A DNA stretch of 64,000 nucleotides, from the NCBI GenBank assembly GCA_963730535.1, contig CAVSRU010000003.1, positions 310,001-374,000 on the forward strand. The letters are read 5' to 3'. Below the pieces are notes generated by a model. The model ran no database searches. It was not told where the DNA came from and saw only the letters and a list, made by a program, of their open reading frames with translations. The DNA comes from DASSUW01 sp963730535. Its GTDB lineage: Bacteria > Actinomycetota > Thermoleophilia > Solirubrobacterales > Solirubrobacteraceae. Numbering within the stretch: the first letter of the stretch is position 1; each line of letters begins with the position of its first letter. A program made the translations under genes and the position numbers. This document shows positions 25,471-33,822 of the stretch, piece by piece.

Positions 25471-26174
25471 CGCGCGGCTCCAGGGTATTCGCAGAGGTCC
25501 GGGAGCTCGGCCAGCGATCCGATCACCGGCACGCCGGGCGGCGCCGCGCGCGCACCGTCGCGTGCGACGAGCACCGCCCGCAGGCCTAGCGCCAGGGCGC
25601 CCGCGGCGTCGGCCTCGGGCGAGTCGCCGGCGTGCAGGGCGGCGTCCGCCGGCGCCCCGGCCAGCTCGAGCGCGCGGTCGAAGATGGCGCGCTCCGGCTT
25701 GGCGGCGCCGACCTCGGCCGAGGCCACCGCACCGTCGACGAGCGGGGCCAGCCCGGTCTCCTGGAGCCGCTCGTGCAGCGAGTGGTCCCAGTTGGACACC
25801 ACCACGAGCCGCAAGCCGAGCGCGCGCAGGGCCCGCAGCGCCGGCGGCACGTCGGGGTAGGCGTGGAAGCGCAGGGCGGCGAGCAGCGCGTCGGTGAGCA
25901 CGCCGGTCGGGGCGTCGACCCGGAGCGCCGGGCGCATGACCTCGGCGGCGCGGCGGCGCAGGTCGGCCAGCGAGCCCGGGTCGCGGCCCTCGTGCAGGTG
26001 CGCCCGGTAGTAGGCGATCTCAGCGCGGACAGCGTCCTCCGCCGCCTCCTGCGACACCTCGATCCCGTGCCGCTCGCGCAGCACCGCCCGCAGGTGGGGA
26101 GCGGGCGGCTCGAAGTGCACGAGCGTGCCGAGCGCATCGAGGAGCACCGCCTGGATAGCCTGCGCCACCCTCAT
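25467..26174 (-). CDS. HAD-superfamily hydrolase
   Basis: A 235-aa phosphatase-like protein. Motif I is VLLDALGTLV, with Asp as nucleophile but Ala in place of the usual second Asp. Motif II is VVVSNWDHS, motif III is GAAKPERAIF and motif IV is HAGDSPEADAAGA. The C1 cap spans about 20-95. The Asp-to-Ala change is seen in some HAD subgroups. The ATG at 26174 overlaps the divergent MscS start. GTG 26168 is an alternative that separates them slightly. Confidence 0.82.
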   Translation of the reverse strand: MRVAQAIQAVLLDALGTLVHFEPPAPHLRAVLRERHGIEVSQEAAEDAVRAEIAYYRAHLHEGRDPGSLADLRRRAAEVMRPALRVDAPTGVLTDALLAALRFHAYPDVPPALRALRALGLRLVVVSNWDHSLHERLQETGLAPLVDGAVASAEVGAAKPERAIFDRALELAGAPADAALHAGDSPEADAAGALALGLRAVLVARDGARAAPPGVPVIGSLAELPDLCEYPGAAR

Positions 26175-26928
26175 GAATCTAGGCGTCCTCGCAGCGGCGA
26201 ACACCCAGGACTGGATCGTGGCGGCCGCCGTCATCGCGCTCGCGCTGTTGGCGGTCGTGGCCGCCAACCGCTGGCTGCGGCGGCGCGAGCTCTCCCGCGA
26301 GGCCGATACGCGGCTGCGTTTCGTGCGCCGCCTCGCCTACGCCACGATCCTCCTGATCGGGCTCGGACTCGCCCTCTCGCAGTTCGAGGGCGTGAGCCGG
26401 ATCGCCGCCAGCCTGCTGGCCTCCGGCGTGGTGGCGGCCGCGATCATCGGCTTCGCCGCCCGCCAGACGCTGGCCAACGTCGTGGCCGGGGTGATGCTGA
26501 CGGTGACCCAGCCCATCCGCGTCGGCGACTGGGTGCACTTCGAGGATCACTACGGGGTCGTGGAGGACATCCGCCTCAACTACACGTTCGTGCGCACCGG
26601 CGACCTGGAGCGCGTGGTCATCCCCAACGAGAGGCTCGCCTCCGGGGTGCTCGTCAACGAGACGCTGGCCGGCGACGCGGTGGGCCTCGACGTCGCGATC
26701 TGGATCCCGCCGGCGGCCGACGCCACCCGGGCGGTCGCGGTGCTCAAGCAGGTCGCCGACGCCGACGTGACGGTGGAAGAGATGCTCCCGACCGGCGTCC
26801 GACTCGCCGTGGGCGGCGACCCCGTGCCGCCGTCGGCCCGCGCCGCACGGGAGGCCGACCTCCGCGCGCGCTGCCACGCGCGCCTGCGCGAGGAAGGGCT
26901 GTTGGAGGGTTTTCCGCCCTCGGGCTGA
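26173..26928 (+). CDS. MscS-family mechanosensitive channel
   Basis: A 251-aa small-conductance mechanosensitive channel. It has three N-terminal spans. The pore-lining helix is Gly/Ala-rich (ASLLASGVVAAAIIGFAAR) and the beta domain follows with TQPIRVGDWVHFEDHYGVVE and VVIPNERLASGVLVNE. It would open under membrane tension to protect against osmotic downshift. ATG 26173 shares two bases with the divergent HAD start codon; an upstream ATG at 26125 would lengthen the N-terminus by 16 residues inside the HAD gene. Confidence 0.88.
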   Translation: MNLGVLAAANTQDWIVAAAVIALALLAVVAANRWLRRRELSREADTRLRFVRRLAYATILLIGLGLALSQFEGVSRIAASLLASGVVAAAIIGFAARQTLANVVAGVMLTVTQPIRVGDWVHFEDHYGVVEDIRLNYTFVRTGDLERVVIPNERLASGVLVNETLAGDAVGLDVAIWIPPAADATRAVAVLKQVADADVTVEEMLPTGVRLAVGGDPVPPSARAAREADLRARCHARLREEGLLEGFPPSG

Positions 26929-26931
26929 AGC

Positions 26932-26937
26932 TAGACT
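26932..26937 (+). promoter_or_regulatory. -10-like box TAGACT upstream of the PBP gene
   Basis: TAGACT lies immediately after the MscS stop and 34 nt before ATG 26972. It is one of five identical hexamers found just upstream of genes in this window. A short leader would remain. Confidence 0.45.
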
Positions 26938-26971
26938 GGGTGGTTCGCGCCGCCCCCGCGAACGCCCTTCC

Positions 26972-29119
26972 ATGAGCCGCTCGCAACGCTACAGGCGACG
27001 CCGCCGCGGCAGCGGTCGCCACCGGTCCCAAGCGCTCCTCGGCCTGATGGTCGTGGTCATCGTGCTGGGCATCGGAGGGCTCTCCGTCGTGGGCTGGGTG
27101 GTCGCCACCGCCGCGTCGGGGCCCGAGCTGAGCTCGCTCAAGGCGCGCGACCCGGGCTCCAACACCGAGGTCCTCGCCGCCGACGGCACGCGGCTCGGCT
27201 TCATCTCCGCCGACGACCTCAGCCGCCCCGTGTCGGGCAAGCAGCTCCCGAAGACGCTGCGCGACGCGACGGTCGCGATCGAGGACGAACGCTTCTACCG
27301 CCACAAGGGCGTCGACTACGAGAGCATCGTGCGCGCGGCGGTCGAGAACTTCGCCAGCCGCGAGACCGTGCAGGGCGGTTCGACGCTGACCATGCAGCTG
27401 GTCAAGAACCTCTACACGGCGGACCGCGCGCGCTCCGGGCTGGCCGGCTACAAGCGCAAGATCCGCGAGGCCAAGCTCGCCGAGGAGCTCGAGAACGAGC
27501 ACGACAAGGAGTGGATCCTCGAGCGCTATCTGAACACCGTGCCGTACGGGACGGTCGGGGGCCAGACCGCGATCGGGGCCGAGGCCGCGGCCCGCATCTA
27601 CTTCAACAAGCGCGCCAAGAAGCTGAAGCTGCACGAGGCGGCACTGCTCGCCGGCCTCCCGCAGGCGCCGTCGCTGTACTCGCCGATCACCAACGGGCCG
27701 GCCGCCAAGCGCCGCCGCAACCAGGTGCTGGCCAAGATGGCCGAGCTCGGGATGATCACCGCCGAACAGGCCCGCAAGGCCACGCGGCGCGGCCTCAACC
27801 TCAACCCGTCCGACTACTTCAGCCGCCGCCGCGAGAGCTACTTCTTCGACTACGTCAAGGACGAGCTGATCAAGGAGTACGGCCCCCAGACGGTCAAGCT
27901 CGGCGGCCTCGTCGTGCATACGACGATCAACCTCAAGATGCAGGAGAAGGCCCGGGCGGCGATCAGCTCGCAGATGGGCGACATCGGCCCCTCCTCGGCG
28001 CTGGTGACGCTCAACCCGCACAACGGCTACATCCTCGCCATGGCCTCGTCGGGCGACTACGCGGACTCCAAGTTCAACCTCGCGGCCCAGGGCGAGCGCC
28101 AGCCGGGTTCCTCGTTCAAGACGATGGCGCTGATGACCGCGCTGCGCAACGGGGTCAATCCCAACAGCACGCGGTACACGTCGGTCTCCCCCACGCGGAT
28201 CAACGACCCCAAGTACGGCCCACCCTTCGAGATCAAGACCTACGGCGGGACGAGCGGCGGCAACATGAACCTCGTCGAGGCCACGATCCGGTCCGACAAC
28301 TCGGTCTACATCCAGCTCGCGCTCGACCTGGGGCCGGACAAGGTGGCCGACACGGCGGTCGACATGGGCATCCGGCGCGAGCACGTGAAGGGCTATCCCG
28401 CCGAGGCGCTCGGCGGCCTCGAGGAGGGCGTCTCACCGCTCGAGATGGCGACCGCGTACGCGACCATCGCCTCCGGCGGCTACCGCAACCGGCCGACGGC
28501 GATCACCAAGGTCGAGTTCGCGGGGCGGCCGAAGGTCAAGCTGCCGCGCCGCTGGCGCGTCAACCGCACGAAGGTGTTCGAGGACGGGATGACCTACGAG
28601 GCCACGAAGATCCTCCAGCAGAACATCCAGCGCGGCACGGGCACCCGCGCGGCGACGGGCTGCCCCGCCGCGGGCAAGACCGGCACCACCGACCTCAACA
28701 CCGACGCCTGGTTCGCGGGCTTCACGCCGCGCCTCTCGACCGCCGTGTGGGTCGGCTACCCCAACGACCGCACGCAGATGACCGGCCTCTTCTACGGGGG
28801 CAACGTCGACGGCGGGACGTTCCCGGCGGCGATCTGGGGCGCGTACATGAAGTCGGTGATCGGCGGCTTCTGCGGCGACTTCCCGCCGCCCAAGGTCCCG
28901 TTCAGCTCCTCGCCCTTCTTCGGCGAGTACGCGACCACGGGCGGCGGCAAGCTCGGCTACGGCAACGGGGAGAGCGACTCGTCCCCCGAGTCGACCACCC
29001 CCGAGCCGGAGACGCCCGCACCGCCCAGCACGGGCGATCCGTCAGGCGGGACCGAGTTCGATCCCGAGCAGTACGAGTCGCCCCCGCAGGATGCCCCGGA
29101 GACCGGCGACGGCGAATAG
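26972..29119 (+). CDS. Class A penicillin-binding protein (transglycosylase/transpeptidase)
   Basis: A 715-aa bifunctional peptidoglycan synthase. There is a basic cytoplasmic tail (SQRYRRRRRGSGRHRS) and one membrane anchor (about 24-46). The glycosyltransferase domain has EDERFYRHKGVD with the catalytic Glu near 104 and GGSTLTMQLVKNL. The transpeptidase has the SxxK motif at Ser380 (PGSSFK), SDN near 441 and KTGT near 569. The Ser/Thr/Pro-rich and Glu-rich C-terminal 70 residues are disordered. Function is well supported. Confidence 0.95.
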   Translation: MSRSQRYRRRRRGSGRHRSQALLGLMVVVIVLGIGGLSVVGWVVATAASGPELSSLKARDPGSNTEVLAADGTRLGFISADDLSRPVSGKQLPKTLRDATVAIEDERFYRHKGVDYESIVRAAVENFASRETVQGGSTLTMQLVKNLYTADRARSGLAGYKRKIREAKLAEELENEHDKEWILERYLNTVPYGTVGGQTAIGAEAAARIYFNKRAKKLKLHEAALLAGLPQAPSLYSPITNGPAAKRRRNQVLAKMAELGMITAEQARKATRRGLNLNPSDYFSRRRESYFFDYVKDELIKEYGPQTVKLGGLVVHTTINLKMQEKARAAISSQMGDIGPSSALVTLNPHNGYILAMASSGDYADSKFNLAAQGERQPGSSFKTMALMTALRNGVNPNSTRYTSVSPTRINDPKYGPPFEIKTYGGTSGGNMNLVEATIRSDNSVYIQLALDLGPDKVADTAVDMGIRREHVKGYPAEALGGLEEGVSPLEMATAYATIASGGYRNRPTAITKVEFAGRPKVKLPRRWRVNRTKVFEDGMTYEATKILQQNIQRGTGTRAATGCPAAGKTGTTDLNTDAWFAGFTPRLSTAVWVGYPNDRTQMTGLFYGGNVDGGTFPAAIWGAYMKSVIGGFCGDFPPPKVPFSSSPFFGEYATTGGGKLGYGNGESDSSPESTTPEPETPAPPSTGDPSGGTEFDPEQYESPPQDAPETGDGE

Positions 29120-29130
29120 GGGAACTCGTC

Positions 29131-29151
29131 GGGCGGTGGTATAAACCGCCC
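29131..29151 (+). promoter_or_regulatory. Hairpin with TATAAA immediately before infA
   Basis: GGGCGGT (29131-29137) pairs with ACCGCCC (29145-29151). Inside is TATAAA (29140-29145), 9 nt before the infA TTG, so the site could be a -10 box for a leaderless message. Alternatively the hairpin ends the PBP transcript. Both readings are possible. Confidence 0.45.
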
Positions 29152-29154
29152 GTC

Positions 29155-29373
29155 TTGGCGAAGGAAGAGAAGGTCGAGTTCGAGGGCGAGGTGGTCGAGG
29201 CGCTCCCGAACGCCATGTTCCGGGTGCAACTCGACAACGGCCACGAGGTGCTCGGTCACGTCGCGGGGAAGATGCGGCGGTTCCGGATCCGCATCCTGCC
29301 CGGCGACCGGGTCCGCGTCGAGGTCTCGCCCTACGACCTCAACCGCGCGCGCATCGTCTACCGACACAGGTAG
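29155..29373 (+). CDS. infA: Translation initiation factor IF-1
   Basis: A 72-aa OB-fold protein that binds the 30S A site during initiation. AKEEKVEFEGEVVEALPNAM (from residue 2) and GHVAGKMRRFRIRILPGDRV are canonical. The TTG start gives exactly the usual N-terminus. Its position away from the ribosomal protein cluster, between a PBP and thiL, is unusual; a second infA may exist elsewhere in the genome. Confidence 0.93.
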   Translation: MAKEEKVEFEGEVVEALPNAMFRVQLDNGHEVLGHVAGKMRRFRIRILPGDRVRVEVSPYDLNRARIVYRHR

Positions 29374-29380
29374 GGGCCCA

Positions 29381-29419
29381 CCCAACGGGCCATACCGTAT
29401 GGAGCGATGTCCCGTTGGG
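29381..29419. promoter_or_regulatory. Nested palindromes between infA and thiL
   Basis: CCCAACGGG (29381-29389) is inverted as CCCGTTGGG (29411-29419), and between them CCATAC-C-GTATGG (29390-29402) is a second palindrome. The pair could end infA transcription, act as an operator, or structure the thiL leader. It lacks the conserved TPP riboswitch elements. Confidence 0.5.
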
Positions 29420-29425
29420 CACCCT

Positions 29426-30373
29426 ATGGATGAACTGCTGCTGATCGAGGCGATCGAGGGCGTCCTCGAGCGCCGCCCGGGATCGCGGGTGCTGCGCTGG
29501 CTCGGGGACGACTGCGCGGTGGTGCGCGCGGGTGGCGTCGCCGCCGTTTCGACCGACGTGATGGTCGACGGCACGCACTTCCGCCTCGGCCGCGGGTGGA
29601 CCGCGGCCGACGCGGGCCACCGCGCGCTGGCCGGCGCCGCGTCCGACCTCGCGGCGATGGGCGCCGAGCCCGGCGAGGCCTACCTCTCGGTCGTCGTCCC
29701 GGAGTCCCTCTCCGACGCCGACGTGCTCAGCCTGCACGAGGCGGCCGAGGCGCTCGCCGCCGGGACCGGGCTGACGATCGCCGGCGGCGACCTGGCGGCC
29801 GGCCCGGCGCTCACGATCGCCGTCACCGTGGTGGGCTGGGCCGAGGAGGAGTCGGCGCTGGTCGGGCGCGACGGCGCGCAGCCGGGCGACCTGGTCGGCG
29901 TCACCGGCGACCTCGGCGCCGCGGGAGCGGGCCTGGCCGTGCTGGAGGGGCGCGCCGAGGGTCCGCCCGCGCTGGTCGAGCGCCACCTCCGCCCCCGGCC
30001 GCGACTGGCCGAGGGAAGGGCGCTCGCGCGTGCGGGCGCGCGCGCGATGCTCGACCTCTCCGACGGGCTGGCGCTCGACGCCGAGCGACTGGCCCGGGCG
30101 AGCGGGGTGCGGCTCGAGCTCGACGCCGCGGCGCTGCCGGTCTCACCCGAGACGGCGGCCGTGGCGCGAGCGCTCGGCGTCTCACCCGCCGAGCTGGCGG
30201 CCACGAGCGGCGAGGACTACGAGCTCTGCGTCTGCGTCCCCGAGGCGGCGCGGCAGGCGGCCGAAGCCGCCGCCGCGGTCACGTGGATCGGTCGCGCGGC
30301 AGACGGGGAGCCGGGCGTGCGCTGGCACGGCGATCCCGCGGCCGCGAGCTGGCGCGGCTATGCGCACGGATGA
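29426..30373 (+). CDS. thiL: Thiamine-monophosphate kinase
   Basis: Phosphorylates thiamine monophosphate to the active diphosphate. At 315 aa it is of normal length. LGDDCAVV, STDVMVDGTHF, AGHRALAGAASDLAAMGAEP and MLDLSDGLALDA are the family metal and nucleotide motifs. I chose ATG 29426 (MDELLLIEAI). An ATG at 29399 would place the start inside the palindromes. The last 95 nt overlap the opposite-strand FlgM-like gene. Confidence 0.93.
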   Translation: MDELLLIEAIEGVLERRPGSRVLRWLGDDCAVVRAGGVAAVSTDVMVDGTHFRLGRGWTAADAGHRALAGAASDLAAMGAEPGEAYLSVVVPESLSDADVLSLHEAAEALAAGTGLTIAGGDLAAGPALTIAVTVVGWAEEESALVGRDGAQPGDLVGVTGDLGAAGAGLAVLEGRAEGPPALVERHLRPRPRLAEGRALARAGARAMLDLSDGLALDAERLARASGVRLELDAAALPVSPETAAVARALGVSPAELAATSGEDYELCVCVPEAARQAAEAAAAVTWIGRAADGEPGVRWHGDPAAASWRGYAHG

Positions 30374-30575
30374 TCGCCGCCGCCACCGCCTCCGCGTCGA
30401 CCGTGTACTCGCCGCGCTCGATGCGTTCGCGAATCTGGTCCATATGCGTCTTCCGTGACCCTTTCTGCCCGAACCGGCGTCCGGTGCCGGACTGGTAGCG
30501 GGCTGCGAGAGCTGTCATGTGGACATAGGTCGTCATCTGCGGACCAAAGGGCGATGGGGCCTGAACCCGAATCAT
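30279..30575 (-). CDS. FlgM-like small protein (anti-sigma-28 C-terminal motif)
   Basis: A 98-aa protein whose middle, IRERIERGEYTVDAEAVAAA, matches the pattern of the FlgM anti-sigma factor C-terminus. The ATG overlaps the sortase stop as ATGA, suggesting coupled translation. The C-terminal 35 residues are antisense to thiL and look like shadow coding, so the functional part probably ends near residue 75. No flagellar genes are present in the window. The target sigma factor is unknown. Confidence 0.5.
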   Translation of the reverse strand: MIRVQAPSPFGPQMTTYVHMTALAARYQSGTGRRFGQKGSRKTHMDQIRERIERGEYTVDAEAVAAAIIRAHSRASSRPRDRRASARPAPRLPRDRST

Positions 30576-31261
30576 CGCGCGTGGAGCAAGCGGGCGAACA
30601 CGATGATGCGCTTCGCCGCGGAGTAGAGCGGGTGGCAGGCGGACAGGACGAGCCGGTCGAAGGCGACGCGGTCGGTGACCGAGAGCTCGGTGGGGGCCAC
30701 GATCCGCGTCCGCTCGACGACGTACGTGAAGCGCGCGTACGGCATCCGGAGCTCGATCCGGTCGCCGCGCTCGAGGTCGTCGACGCGACGGAAGGGCGCG
30801 CCGTACGTCGTGCGGTGGCCCGCGATCGCCACCGTGCCCCGCTCGCCCGGGTACGGCGTGCCGGGATAGTGACCGGGACCGGCGCGCAGGTCTCCCGCTC
30901 CGGTGCCCTCCACGAACACGTCCGAGACCCCGATCGCCGGCATCACGATGCGGCCCATCGGGTCGCCGGCCTCGAGCTTGCGCTCGAGCGCGCGGGCGCG
31001 GAAGGCGAGCTGGCGGCGTGGGTCGGGGATGCGCCGCAGCGCCCGCTCCTCGGCCGGCCGCAGCGGCGCCCGCTCGAGCTCCCGCAGGCGGTCGTCGAGC
31101 GCCTGCTGGCGGAAGTGCGCGTAGACCGCCGACACGGGCTCCTGCCACAGCAGCGTCGCCACGGCGTCGACGAGCAGGACCGCTCCGGCGACGATCAGCG
31201 CGGTCGACAGCACCCGCAGCCCGCGGCGGAGCCTCGACGCGCGGGGCGGGGCGGTCGTCAT
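30572..31261 (-). CDS. Class E-like sortase
   Basis: A 229-aa membrane-anchored transpeptidase. There is an N-terminal anchor (about 13-35) and an extracellular sortase fold. The triad is His in IAGHRTTYGAPF, Cys in LVLSACHPLYSA and Arg in AAKRIIVFARL. VDDLERGDRIELRMP matches the class E strand. No LPXTG-type substrate gene was noticed nearby. It is second in an operon after the M28-like gene, with ATGA overlaps on both sides. Confidence 0.85.
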   Translation of the reverse strand: MTTAPPRASRLRRGLRVLSTALIVAGAVLLVDAVATLLWQEPVSAVYAHFRQQALDDRLRELERAPLRPAEERALRRIPDPRRQLAFRARALERKLEAGDPMGRIVMPAIGVSDVFVEGTGAGDLRAGPGHYPGTPYPGERGTVAIAGHRTTYGAPFRRVDDLERGDRIELRMPYARFTYVVERTRIVAPTELSVTDRVAFDRLVLSACHPLYSAAKRIIVFARLLHAR

Positions 31262-33039
31262 CGCCGCAGCGCAGACTCCGTGCCGCCGAGCGATCCGGGC
31301 CCCGCGTAGGTGACCGGGCCGCGCGTGCGGAGCGGCTCGGGACCCACCTCGGCGGCCGCCCGCCGGCGCGTGCGCATGATCGCGACCAGCGCGACCGCGC
31401 AGGCGAGCACGGTCGCGGCCACGAACGCGGCGGCGACCGACACATGCCCGGAAGCCGCGCCGAGCAGCGTCATCCACGCCAGCTCGAGCGGGTCGAGCGC
31501 GAGCGCCTGGCCGTAGGCGAGCGCGAGCAGCGCGAACGGCAGCAGCCCTGCCGCCAGCGCGGCGACGCCCGCCCAGCCGCGCAGCCGCGTCTGCGGCGCA
31601 GACGCGAACAGCCACAGATGGGTGGCGGGGAGCAGCAGCGCCGCGGCATACGGGTTCGCCGCCCAGACGACGGCCGCGAGGACGCACAGGACGGCGCCCA
31701 TCGCCCCGGCCAGGCTGCCGGCGGCCGGGCTCCCGCGCTGACCGGCGCGCGCGAGGACGAGCGGGCGCACGCCGAACCAGCCGAGCGCGAGCACGAGCGC
31801 CACCGATGCGAGGGCGAGGGCACCGGCGCGCTCCACCGCCTGGAGGGGAAGCACGGGCGCATCCGGCACGTCGAGCGCGCCGGTGAGGCCGAGCGCGCGC
31901 GCCCACGCCCAGGCGAGCAGCACCGGAAGGCCGGTGGCCGCCAGCCACACCAGCCACGGCCCCACGCTCAGGTGCCGGCGGCGCACGCGGAAGAAGCCGT
32001 CGAGCGCGGTCAGGAACGCCGGCAGAAGCAGCGTCCCGACGAGCAGCCGCACGGCCCAGTCGGGCAGCACGTTGCGCAGCGTCACGATCCCGGCCGGGCT
32101 CGAAGCGAACGCCTCCCGGGCGGGCGCCGCGTCGATCGCCGTGACGGTCCGCAGCACGGCGCGGCCGAAGCGCTCGAGCCGGGCCGCGCGCACGGCATCG
32201 CCGGCGGCCGGGCCGCGCTCGCCCGAGGCTCCGATCAGCACCGCGGGCAGCCCGGCCTCCGCGATCACGCCCTGCTCGGAGACCGTGAACGGCAGCGCCC
32301 GGCGGGCCCACTGGGCGCTCGCGCGGCTCCCGCCGGGCGGCCCGGCCTCCGTGCGCAGCGCCTGCTCGACGGTGCGCTCGAGCGCCAGCGGCGCCGGGCC
32401 GGACGCGAGCGACCAGGGCACCACCCAGGGCTTGGCGGTGCGCCGGCCGGCGAGGTCGCCCAGCACCAGCACGGCGTCGACGGCCCGCCCGTCGGCACTC
32501 TCGGCCCACGCAGCCGCTCCCGTGGCCCCGAGCGTGGCGCCGGAGGTGGAGACGAGCACCAGCGTGCGCCGGAGATCGCGCGCGCGGAACAGGCGCGCGA
32601 GCTCGAGCATCCCCGCGGTGCCCGACAGCTCGGCGAGCCCGGGGCGGCCGTGCGCGTCCCGATGTGACACGACGACGATCCGGCGGCTCGAGAGACCTGG
32701 GCGCACACCGATCACGGTCTCGATCTCGCCCGCCCGCTCACGCGTCACCTCGAACGCCGGGCGGCCGGTCCGGTCGGCGGCTCCGAGCGTGGCGGCGACC
32801 CGGTCGGCGAGCCGCGCGTCGTCCGCCGACCCAGGTGAGCGGTCGGGGAACGAGCGCCCGAGCTCCGTCAGCGAGTTGCGCAGCGGGGTCCGGCCGCCGA
32901 ACGCCCGCTCGCCGCGGAAGGAGTCGGCGGAGAGGTCGGAGACGAGCGGGGCAGGGAGATCGGCGAGCGAGAACGCGGCCACGAACAGCGCGACGAGCGC
33001 CGGGAGGAAGGCAGCCCGATAGACCCGAACGTCGAGCAC
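31258..33039 (-). CDS. Membrane protein with degenerate M28 peptidase domain
   Basis: A 593-aa protein: a signal/anchor (about 8-28), a globular domain (about 60-330) and eight or so membrane spans (about 345-560). The globular part resembles M28 aminopeptidases (VVVSHRDAHGRPG, LELARLF, VLGDLAG). Only the first ligand pattern survives, because the GANDN-like loop reads AELSGTAG, the Glu-Glu pair is replaced within STSGATLGATG, and the final His is absent. It is therefore probably not a zinc peptidase. It heads an operon with sortase and FlgM-like genes. Function unknown. Confidence 0.7.
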   Translation of the reverse strand: MLDVRVYRAAFLPALVALFVAAFSLADLPAPLVSDLSADSFRGERAFGGRTPLRNSLTELGRSFPDRSPGSADDARLADRVAATLGAADRTGRPAFEVTRERAGEIETVIGVRPGLSSRRIVVVSHRDAHGRPGLAELSGTAGMLELARLFRARDLRRTLVLVSTSGATLGATGAAAWAESADGRAVDAVLVLGDLAGRRTAKPWVVPWSLASGPAPLALERTVEQALRTEAGPPGGSRASAQWARRALPFTVSEQGVIAEAGLPAVLIGASGERGPAAGDAVRAARLERFGRAVLRTVTAIDAAPAREAFASSPAGIVTLRNVLPDWAVRLLVGTLLLPAFLTALDGFFRVRRRHLSVGPWLVWLAATGLPVLLAWAWARALGLTGALDVPDAPVLPLQAVERAGALALASVALVLALGWFGVRPLVLARAGQRGSPAAGSLAGAMGAVLCVLAAVVWAANPYAAALLLPATHLWLFASAPQTRLRGWAGVAALAAGLLPFALLALAYGQALALDPLELAWMTLLGAASGHVSVAAAFVAATVLACAVALVAIMRTRRRAAAEVGPEPLRTRGPVTYAGPGSLGGTESALRR

Positions 33040-33094
33040 TACGTTCGAGGGTACTGGTCGCTCTGGCGCCTCACTATCCTCGATTCAGAGCGCC

Positions 33095-33817
33095 ATGACC
33101 GATCGTGCGCCCCGCATCCTGCTCGTCGACGACGAGCAGCCGATCCAGACCCTCCTGTCGTTCCCGCTCCAGCGTGACGGGTACGAGGTCGTTCAGGCGT
33201 CCGACGGGCGTGACGCGCTCGCCCGCTTCTCCGAGCAGTCGTTCGACCTCGTCGTGCTCGACCTCATGCTTCCGAGGATGGACGGGCTCGAGGTCTGCAA
33301 GCGCCTGCGCGCCGACGGGTCGACGGTGCCGATCATCATGCTCACCGCCAAGTCGGAGGAGATCGACAAGGTCCTGGGGCTCGAGCTCGGCGCCGACGAC
33401 TACATCACCAAGCCGTTCTCGATGCGCGAGTTCCGCTCGCGCGTCAAGGCCGCCCTGCGGCGGGCCGGCATGGCGCGGGCGGGTGGGGACGGGTCGGAGG
33501 ACTCCGAGCAGCCGATCGAGGTGCGCGGCCTGCGCATCGACACGACGAAGCGCGCCGTGATGCGCGACGGCGAGACGGTTCCGACGACGTTCGTCGAGTT
33601 CGAGATCCTGACCGCGCTGGCCCGCTCACCGGGGCGCGTGTTCACGCGCGACATGCTGCTCGCGCGCGTGTGGGGCGACTCCGCCTACCGCGACCCGCGC
33701 ACGATCGACGTCCATATCCGCCACCTGCGCGAGAAGATCGAGGCCGATCCCAAGGAGCCCGAGTACCTGTTCACGGTGCGCGGGGTCGGCTACCGGTTCC
33801 GGGACGACGAGGACTAG
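33095..33817 (+). CDS. OmpR/PhoB-family response regulator
   Basis: A 240-aa regulator. The receiver domain (about 1-120) has acidic pocket LVDDEQ, the phosphoacceptor Asp in VVLDLMLPRMDG and Lys in YITKPFS. The C-terminal winged helix (about 145-238) has RTIDVHIRHLREKIE and VRGVGYRFR. A TATCCT box at 33075-33080, 14 nt upstream, may be the promoter -10. The cognate kinase follows directly. With HtrA next in line, an envelope-stress system is plausible. Confidence 0.94.
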   Translation: MTDRAPRILLVDDEQPIQTLLSFPLQRDGYEVVQASDGRDALARFSEQSFDLVVLDLMLPRMDGLEVCKRLRADGSTVPIIMLTAKSEEIDKVLGLELGADDYITKPFSMREFRSRVKAALRRAGMARAGGDGSEDSEQPIEVRGLRIDTTKRAVMRDGETVPTTFVEFEILTALARSPGRVFTRDMLLARVWGDSAYRDPRTIDVHIRHLREKIEADPKEPEYLFTVRGVGYRFRDDED

Positions 33818-33822
33818 CTCCA

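Noticed and set aside
29374..29425. TPP riboswitch upstream of thiL
   Set aside because: The gap is only 52 nt and lacks the CUGAGA and other conserved riboswitch elements.
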